This document shows positions 8,847-14,444 of a DNA stretch of 14,444 bases, piece by piece (the first letter of the stretch is position 1; every line of letters starts with the position of its first letter). The position numbers and the translations under genes are program-made. The notes under the pieces are model-generated. The model made no database searches. It saw only the letters and a list, made by a program, of their open reading frames with translations, and was not told the DNA's origin. The stretch is from positions 1 to 14,444 of the forward strand of contig JALLAZ010000522.1 of assembly GCA_036939755.1 (NCBI GenBank). The letters are read 5' to 3'. This DNA comes from Stephanodiscus triporus. Lineage: Eukaryota > Bacillariophyta > Thalassiosirophyceae > Thalassiosirales > Thalassiosiraceae.

Positions 8847-10398
8847 GGGGCCATCTTCCCGTGTGGCTTTGAGATGCATCTCCGTTAACACCATCGCATC
8901 ACACCCGGTGATTCGAGTTCCTAGGAAGAAGAATCGTCTAACACCTGGTCCTACCATCGTCCCTGACTCTCTGTCCCCAACATCATCAGAATCTTCCGAA
9001 ATCCAGATCTCAGAAATGTGTCTATACAGCCGAGATGCGATAAACGCAACCTTCACTCCGAGGCGAAAAAATAGGACAACCATCGAAAATTCGCCTTCAT
9101 TGGTGAAGATACGAGAGGAGGTGGCAATGAAAATTCGGAGTCTGAATTGCTACTTAGCAGATCCAATTCACTGCGAGTATGTGATAAAGATAGTGAACGT
9201 TACTCAACATGGTGACAGGATTGTACATTGCATATTGAAATGTCCTTTGCAGGATTCCAGAGGAGGACACAGTTTGGGGTGTGGGGGTCTATCCTTGCCG
9301 GGTTTCGAAGGAGATAGGTGCAGGGTTTGCTCTGTGCGGAATCTTATGACTCTCGATCGTCCAATACATTCAAACATCATCTTTGGAACAGATGTCACAA
9401 ATCAATCTGTTTCCAACTTCAGGCCACGTTGTCCAATCAAAAGCGAAGAGTTCCAACATTGCCCTATGTGCACTCCGGAGGAGGCAGATGTTCAATCAAC
9501 AATTCTCAACGTCTACGCAGAAGCAGTGATGAAGATAACTGGACATCGTCTGAAGCTGTACACTCTCGCGGGGTCTCAATCTGGAGTTGATTTGATTTTG
9601 AACAAGTTGAACCAAGACTTCATCGACATGTGCTCGGCGACGACTCATGTTCAAAATTTATCCACGCGCATACTGGCTTTTGGTGATAAAAGAGTTCAAC
9701 AAATGATGGTAGTGTGTGTTTTGACGAAAATCAGTGAGCATTTGAAATCAAATTGCGTTTATGGATGCAGTCTCATCGATTCGGCTTTTGCAGATCCCAA
9801 CATGAAGTATGCATCCAACTGCAATATCCCGGATGACTGCTCATTCATTGAACAGTGGTTGATATTTGTTAACCAGTTCTCCATGGATCAAAGGATGTCG
9901 ATTCCGCTAGCTTATTATAAGCTACCTGTTTCGGTCTATCGCTATTATAAGACGAAGAAGGATTTGATTGTCGAATATGCAAAAAAACATTACGAAGTCC
10001 CCCATGATTTCGATGCAAATCGAATTACATTGTCAATATTGCACAGTTTCTTTAGTCATCTTGGCGGCTCTGCTCCGAAGAATATGGATGGTCGAAAAAA
10101 AAAGAGGTGGAACGAGCATGGCGCGAAGAGGATGAAACGGAGACGTTACACCTGCAGCCACGAGGGATGCGCCAAATTTTCCCAAAATGACGGAGTTTGT
10201 TTCGAGCATGGCGCAACGAGGAAACGCTGCAGCCACGAGGGATGCTCCAAATTAGCTCGAAATGGCGGAGTTTGTGTCGAGCATGGCGCAACGAGGAAAC
10301 GCTGCAGCCACGAGGGATGCACCAAACAATCCCAAAAAGGCGGAGTTTGTTTCGAGCATGGCGCAACGAGGAAACGAAAAGCGCAATTAGAGGCATGA
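8845..10398 (+). CDS. Zinc-finger protein with three C-terminal CSHEGC-type fingers
   Basis: Single exon, 517 residues. The C-terminus has three tandem 25-residue units (437-461, 462-486, 487-511) of the form CSHEGCxKxxxxxGVCxEHGATRKR, preceded by a degenerate half unit (NEHGAKRMKRR). The C-x4-C...C-x2-H spacing resembles the short zinc-finger repeats annotated in plants as WRKY19-like and abundant in diatoms. Basic clusters (KKKR, KRMKRRR) could serve nuclear import or nucleic-acid binding. Residues 1-430 match nothing I recognise. They contain several Cys pairs (HCPMC, RCRVC) and a region about 225-325 of mixed helices. The chosen ATG follows a tandem repeat; later in-frame ATGs exist (for example Met58), so the first ~57 residues are uncertain. 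A transcriptional role is inference. Confidence 0.78.
   Translation: MGPSSRVALRCISVNTIASHPVIRVPRKKNRLTPGPTIVPDSLSPTSSESSEIQISEMCLYSRDAINATFTPRRKNRTTIENSPSLVKIREEVAMKIRSLNCYLADPIHCEYVIKIVNVTQHGDRIVHCILKCPLQDSRGGHSLGCGGLSLPGFEGDRCRVCSVRNLMTLDRPIHSNIIFGTDVTNQSVSNFRPRCPIKSEEFQHCPMCTPEEADVQSTILNVYAEAVMKITGHRLKLYTLAGSQSGVDLILNKLNQDFIDMCSATTHVQNLSTRILAFGDKRVQQMMVVCVLTKISEHLKSNCVYGCSLIDSAFADPNMKYASNCNIPDDCSFIEQWLIFVNQFSMDQRMSIPLAYYKLPVSVYRYYKTKKDLIVEYAKKHYEVPHDFDANRITLSILHSFFSHLGGSAPKNMDGRKKKRWNEHGAKRMKRRRYTCSHEGCAKFSQNDGVCFEHGATRKRCSHEGCSKLARNGGVCVEHGATRKRCSHEGCTKQSQKGGVCFEHGATRKRKAQLEA
10153..10377 (+). repeat. 75-bp tandem repeat x3 encoding zinc fingers
   Basis: Units 10153-10227, 10228-10302 and 10303-10377 are nearly identical at the DNA level at both ends (GCAGCCACGAGGGATGC and GAGCATGGCGCAACGAGG). 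They differ mainly in the middle codons. Low synonymous divergence implies recent duplication or conversion. Confidence 0.9.
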
Positions 10399-10460
10399 GA
10401 GGTGCGCCTGTGCCAGTTTTCGTGGTTAAGTCCTATTTTGCGTGGTAAAACTAGGACTAG

Positions 10461-11126
10461 CGCAAGTACTACGTGTACAAGGCAACAGGCACATTTATTC
10501 TCAATCCCATCAAGCTTCTGGCGACTGAGCTCGGTCACGCCATTGCCAGGAAGGAATCCGATGAAATTTGGGAAAAGCTTGACGTTAACGGTGAGTGTAT
10601 GCTCAGAGATAATTCGATTCTTTGCTTGGAGTATTGAATCTCAAAATCCACACGACGGCGTTTCGTTGCTTCATTCTCTGTGATCATAGATGCTGGCATC
10701 GTTAGCCGCAAAGAGCTTCAGCGATTCGTTCGTTCGAGCGGAATGGCCGATTTGGACAACAAGGAGCTTGTTATTGACCCGGATAACAACGGAGAGCTCT
10801 CATCCGAGGAAGTCATTGCCTCTTTCCACTCCCTTCACCTTGGCATCAAGGAAGACTGCGGCAAAGCTGTTTCGAATTACCTCAAAGACGGATCTCCGGA
10901 AGATGTTGTGGCCAATATTTGGTTAAAGCTTGACTTCAATGGAGATGGCGTTGTAAGTCACAAGTGAGATTGCTGAATTTTCCAGCTAGGACGCTGATTT
11001 CCTTCACAAACCAATCGATTCCAACAGCAATTGAGCGATATCGTTTTCCGAGTTCAAATCCTATTTGCACTCGCTCAAACCCCTAGTATTGCCTCCGAAG
11101 ATATGGACATGATTCTGTTCGTGTGA
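10461..11126 (+). CDS. EF-hand calcium-binding protein, 5' end not found
   Basis: Three exons can be joined: 10461 (or 10467)-10590, 10690-10952 and 11028-11126. Introns are 99 bp (GTGAGT to CATAG, phase 1) and 75 bp (GTAAGT to AACAG, phase 0). The product has at least 163 residues. EF-hand 1 is KLDVNGDAGIVSRKEL, made across the first intron and carrying one extra residue in the loop. EF-hand 2 is canonical (DPDNNGELSSEE, 10776-10811). EF-hand 3 (DFNGDGVVQLSD) is formed across the second intron and has Asp rather than Glu at loop position 12. Two IW-KLD-NGD blocks suggest internal duplication. Probable calcium sensor or buffer. The first exon has no in-frame ATG and is stopped by a TAG at 10458-10460; no upstream exon was found between it and the zinc-finger gene that ends 62 bp earlier. 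It may be 5'-truncated. Confidence 0.62.
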
Positions 11127-11975
11127 TCAATTATCGCAGAATAGTCAAATAATCAATCGTAGCGCCTTTACTTTGGTTTGTTCAAGTTCATTCCTTCGCC
11201 GATGTTCGCCTGCCCGAGCATCAATTCAAACCCTAGGTCGACCGTTACCACATCTGGTATAATAATGTCCCCAAGGCCTACTTGGCTCCGAATAGAAATA
11301 ATCTATCCCAACGGCAGAGAGCTTGATGCAGCCCCGTCATCCTATTCTGCGATATCATGTAGAAATTCAATGACTGATTCTTCCGCTGCCAGATGTTAAT
11401 CATTCAATGACCGATTCTCGTTGGCATTGTTGTCCCCACCAGAAGCATCGTGCGAAATCAGCTGTATTTATCCCGATGAACAATTAGAGTGCGTACATCT
11501 AATAACAATTGTGCGCAATTGCAGTAACACAATACCATATCTCCTCAACAACAACGCCTAACAATACCAAAAAAGGAGGTGGGTTGAGTTTATCACTGGA
11601 AAGAGCCATTTCACTATCCATGTATTGGAACGATTACCACGGTTCAAATCGATCCCAAGCCTTACGACTCCATTTCAATGCGCATGTCATCAGAAAATGA
11701 GACTCACAAAGCTAGGCGACGAACATGGCTTTCACTTCTCAAGACAAATGAGTTGGCTGGTGGCTATCCGCAGAAAATACCCTGCTCAATGCAAATAGCG
11801 ACAATTGTCGTAAAGGATTGCATTATAAATTGCACGAAACGAGGGAAATGCCATCTCATCATGTTTGATATTTAGACGAACATCCTCATGAATCCTCATC
11901 CAATAGACATGAACGTACGCCGAATGCATGCCCGTGAAGGTATCAACCTTCAACGACTCCCCGCCCATCATAACT
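11127..11975. other. Convergent intergenic region between EF-hand gene and RAD18
   Basis: It holds the 3' UTRs of both neighbours and a decayed minus-strand reading frame at 11168-11461 (listed separately). A 61-codon minus-strand frame at 11971-11786 begins four bases after the RAD18 stop but has no recognisable motif; it is more likely 3' UTR. Nothing else is seen. Confidence 0.5.
11168..11461 (-). pseudogene. Decayed coding remnant with three in-frame stops
   Basis: A single minus-strand frame reads as protein-like sequence but is broken by TAA at 11398-11396, TAG at 11344-11342 and TAG at 11305-11303, then ends at TAA 11170-11168. The last open segment is 44 residues and includes VGLGDIIIP and VVTVDLGFELMLGQ; the segment before includes AAEESVIEFLHDIAE. 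An acceptor-like CAG precedes 11461. Two imperfect copies of GAATCRGTCATTGAAT lie inside it. The family is not recognised. GLGD resembles the SPP motif, but the rest does not fit that family. The coding origin is inferred from how coherent the frame looks. Confidence 0.35.
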
Positions 11976-14225
11976 CTAGCAATCGATATTCACAATCTCC
12001 ACATCTCTAGCCTTGCGGTGATGGTCGGGTTCGGACTCTTTGGGACGAACGGTATCACACATTTCGCACCTCGAGTTCCTCGTTATATTCCTCAAGTTTT
12101 CGAACGTACACGCGTTGCAGATCCACGGTCCGAGGCTGGAAATTCTGGCAGACGACGTAGTGGCGAAAGTCATGGCGACTGCCGAATGCGAGTCGGACTT
12201 CTTGGACGACGTCGACTTTCTGGAAGACGCGCGTTTTCCGGTGGTGTTATATATCGAAGCGGAGGGACTGTACGTTTCTTCGTGATTGGCCTCACGAATC
12301 TTCCGCGGAGCCTCGACCGTTTTGTCGGAATCGGTCGATATGGAGGGCGATACGGCTTCGTTGTCCATGCCCCCGAGATCGGATACACCCGAAGTCTGCT
12401 GCCGCGACGATGTAACTGCAGTTTGGCCCTCTCCGCCCTCGCGAATCGCCGACTTTTCATCATCGACGCTGCTGGATTTTCGCTCGAGGGAATCGTTCTG
12501 TACGGCAGGGACACGGGCTTTGGCCGACGATGACCGACCTTCCCTCTTCTTTACGGATGCGATCAGTTCCGCATATTTGTTATTGAGTTTGGCATCGAAT
12601 GCGGCATTGCTCGTTGTCAGTCTACCGATGCTCCCTCCGTTGTAAGCCTCTAAGGAGTCGGCGAGATGTTTGATTAATACTCTTTGCTGCTTCGGACCGG
12701 ATTGTTCGGCTTCCCTCTTTTGCCAATGGAAGGATGAGAAAATAAGTTAAATTCTCTACGCCCACGCTTTGAATACGGACGAAAATTGAGATGAATACTA
12801 ACCTTGATCGATATCTCTCTGCTCTTGATTTCATTAAGCAATTCTTTTACGGACCTAGGGTGTTCTGAATCGCACTCGGAATTATACAGGGTGATGTAAT
12901 CCGAATGCCGCTGCTTCAATTCCGCCTCGTTGCCGTGCGTGCTCAGCCCTTCCCCGCGGCAGATGTCGACCAGCTTTTTCCTGTTCATTGTATGATAGCT
13001 GACGGTCGCCTTGCGCTTAAGCGGCTGATTCTGCTGCGGCGGCGGCGGCGGCGCTCGTTCGGCCGCTGCACGATCGTGTGAAACATTCGAGTTCGGCGCG
13101 TCGTCGTAATCTCCGTCGTCGTCGTCGTCATCGTCGTCGCTTCCAGACTCGTCAGCGTGCGAACAATATACATCCTGGGCCGTGGCCTTCCGAGCACGCT
13201 TCGGCGACGGTATGTCATCCCCGAGGTCCATCCTCGCCATTCCGCGCTCCCTCCCCCCCCGCGACTCCGGCCTCCTCCCGGCTCCGGCCCCCCCGTCATC
13301 GTCTTCACGCGTCGTCGGCATTCCCAACGCCCTCTCCTTCTCGAGCACGTCCAACCGTACAAGACGTTCCCTCAGCCGATCCCTGCACCGTTTGTACGCG
13401 TCCACCCGCTGCTCGAGTTGCTTGTCGGGCACGATCCCCCTCTCATAATCGGTCGATCCGGGCATTCTCACCGCCGCGTGACAATGAGGACAATCCGCCT
13501 TGCGTTTCATTCTGCGCGCGTTGTGCCAAATCCATCCATCCCGGAGCGAGCCAAACGCCGGTCGAAAAGAAAAGAAGAGGGCGAACGAAAGAGTAAGAAA
13601 AACACGAGGAAGTGCAAACGAAACCGAAGAAGAAAACAAAAATCCGACGAAAAAATAATACCATACAACTCTCTCCTCACCCCGTGTAAGTCGTCCGGAA
13701 GTGATTACGAACGCAAAGGCTGCAGAAGGAGTGCAGGCAAGGGAACAGGGTAACCGGGGCCCTGTAGAATTCTGAACATATCGTACAACGCATCGACAAG
13801 TCGAGACACGACAGGTCGCGATGGAACGGATCTTTCGCGTCGAAGTGTGGCGGGACGAGGAAGGCGTATTCGTCGGGGGGGACGTCGTTCGGGTTTTCTC
13901 GCTCGACGGCGATCGTTCCCGTCTTCTTCGTGGTCGTCGTCGTCGCCGTCATCGGGGGAGGGACTGTCGTCGTCGTCGTCGCCGCCGCGCGGCCGACGGC
14001 GACGGCGGCGTCGTCGTCGTTCCCCCCGACCCCCCCTCGCGCGACGTCATTGTCATTCCCCTCCTCGTCGGGAGGATCGTCGGACGACGACGGTCGGGGA
14101 AAGGTTGATCCCTCCTCTTCCTCCGAGGCGATCGCTATTTCGCCCCGATCGTCCGATCCCTCCTTGACCTCCTTGAGCGTCGGTGCCATGGTGTTTGTCT
14201 GTGTTTGTGTTGTGAGTCTTTCCAT
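11976..14225 (-). CDS. RAD18: RAD18-type E3 ubiquitin ligase (RING + SAP + RanBP2/NZF finger)
   Basis: Three exons (14225-13681, 13511-12803, 12716-11976) give 664 residues. Introns are 169 bp (phase 2) and 86 bp (phase 0). A C3HC4 RING has Cys147, Cys150, Cys163, His165, Cys168, Cys171, Cys189 and Cys192; the first intron falls between the sixth and seventh ligands. Flanks match RAD18: LDLSMRCTICSEFYRAPV before and a DKQLEQRVDAYKRCRDRL helix after. A SAP DNA-binding domain lies at about 357-391 (GLSTHGNEAELKQRHSDYI), followed by the family-typical NSECDSEHPRS. Residues 419-490 resemble the post-SAP region of RAD18. RAD18 with RAD6 monoubiquitinates PCNA at stalled forks in the nucleus. Unusually, no UBZ4 finger is visible between RING and SAP. 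Instead a RanBP2/NZF finger (WICNACTFEN...CEMC, 616-638) lies near the C-terminus, followed by VEIVNID, which resembles a SUMO-interacting motif. A second ATG at 14189 has a better Kozak context. Confidence 0.88.
13921..14017. repeat. GTC/GTCGCC-rich trinucleotide tract inside RAD18 exon 1
   Basis: Runs of GTC on the plus strand encode poly-Asp and poly-Thr stretches in the disordered N-terminus of the RAD18 protein (TTTTTVPPPMTATTTTTKK region). A similar GTC tract near 13105-13140 encodes a run of Asp between RING and SAP. Confidence 0.75.
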
Positions 14226-14444
14226 GGACGCGCCATTTTTGAGTTGAGATCTACCGTAAAAGCTGGCATAAGCAACCCCGGGGCATAAGCAACACTCACT
14301 AAATAAGATAGAAATCTCAGTTAATTAGCAATCCTAGGTACAAATTAGGAGCTAAATTCACCGTTTCTCCTTAATTAGTACAGAACTAATAACATCCCAA
14401 ACTAGAAGAAAACGATTGTCCTCAGAAAAAGCTTTCTGGCGATC
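14226..14444. other. RAD18 upstream region with possible transposon end
   Basis: The first bases are the promoter and 5' UTR of RAD18. At 14265-14276 and 14282-14293 the 12-mer GGCATAAGCAAC occurs twice, separated by CCCGG, after a TACCGTAAAAGCT stretch. Paired terminal-type repeats like this occur at ends of DNA transposons, but the other end would lie outside the window. The remaining sequence to 14444 is AT-rich, with no open frame of note. Confidence 0.35.

Noticed and set aside
10052..10538. Minus-strand open frames with repeated HARNKLR / FLVAPCSKQTP units
   Set aside because: These are reverse-strand readings of the 75-bp zinc-finger tandem repeat, not a separate repeat protein.
11178..11399. 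Plus-strand 73-codon open frame
   Set aside because: It is antisense to the decayed minus-strand frame, which looks more protein-like, and it has no motif.
11636..11665. GGTTCAAATC word resembling a tRNA T-arm
   Set aside because: The flanking five bases do not pair, and no D-arm, anticodon arm or acceptor stem is found around it.
11786..11971. 61-codon frame beginning four bases after the RAD18 stop
   Set aside because: No recognisable features; a second cistron in a eukaryotic 3' UTR is unlikely without further evidence.
13078..14247. Plus-strand open frames opposite RAD18 exons 1 and 2
   Set aside because: Low-complexity shadows (poly-Val, poly-Ser, poly-Arg) of trinucleotide tracts in the real minus-strand gene.

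Overview
The window reads as nuclear DNA of a diatom or a close photosynthetic stramenopile. The genes carry short GT-AG introns of about 75-170 bp. One precursor starts with a signal peptide followed by a phenylalanine-centred cleavage motif (SLAFTP) like the ASAFAP motif of secondary-plastid targeting. CSHEGC-type zinc-finger repeats, SGKSGK-rich secreted proteins and low-complexity D/N-rich tracts are also common in diatoms. The organism call is inference; no rRNA or tRNA was seen.

Layout, left to right. (1) 1-653: possible 3' exons of a + strand gene that is poorly resolved. (2) 2073-1070 (-): secreted protein with a ricin-B-like (beta-trefoil lectin-like) domain, two exons. (3) 2521-4259 (+): signal peptide peptidase family intramembrane aspartyl protease, five exons, probably plastid-directed. 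(4) 6649-4738 (-): MORN-repeat protein with four copies of a C..HP...GGWK...CP.C module, two exons, strongly GC-rich codons. (5) 8525-7665 (-): protein with three ~62-residue helical repeats, two exons. (6) 8845-10398 (+): zinc-finger protein ending in three near-identical 25-residue CSHEGC fingers. (7) ~10461-11126 (+): EF-hand protein whose first exon cannot be found. (8) 11461-11168 (-): decayed reading frame with three internal stops. (9) 14225-11976 (-): RAD18-type E3 ubiquitin ligase with RING, SAP and a C-terminal RanBP2/NZF-type zinc finger, three exons. The right edge carries a GGCATAAGCAAC direct repeat that may be a transposon end.

Genes 2/3 and 5/6 are divergent pairs sharing short promoters, 3/4 and 7/9 are convergent, and nothing suggests operon-like cooperation. 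The most notable content is the RAD18 protein, where an NZF-like finger and a SUMO-interacting-like tail seem to stand in for the usual UBZ4 finger; the plastid-signal-bearing SPP; the repeated Cys/His module fused to MORN repeats; and the tripled 19-bp element in the 8526-8844 divergent promoter. Exon junctions were worked out by hand from splice signals, reading-frame phase and protein-family logic, without transcript data.
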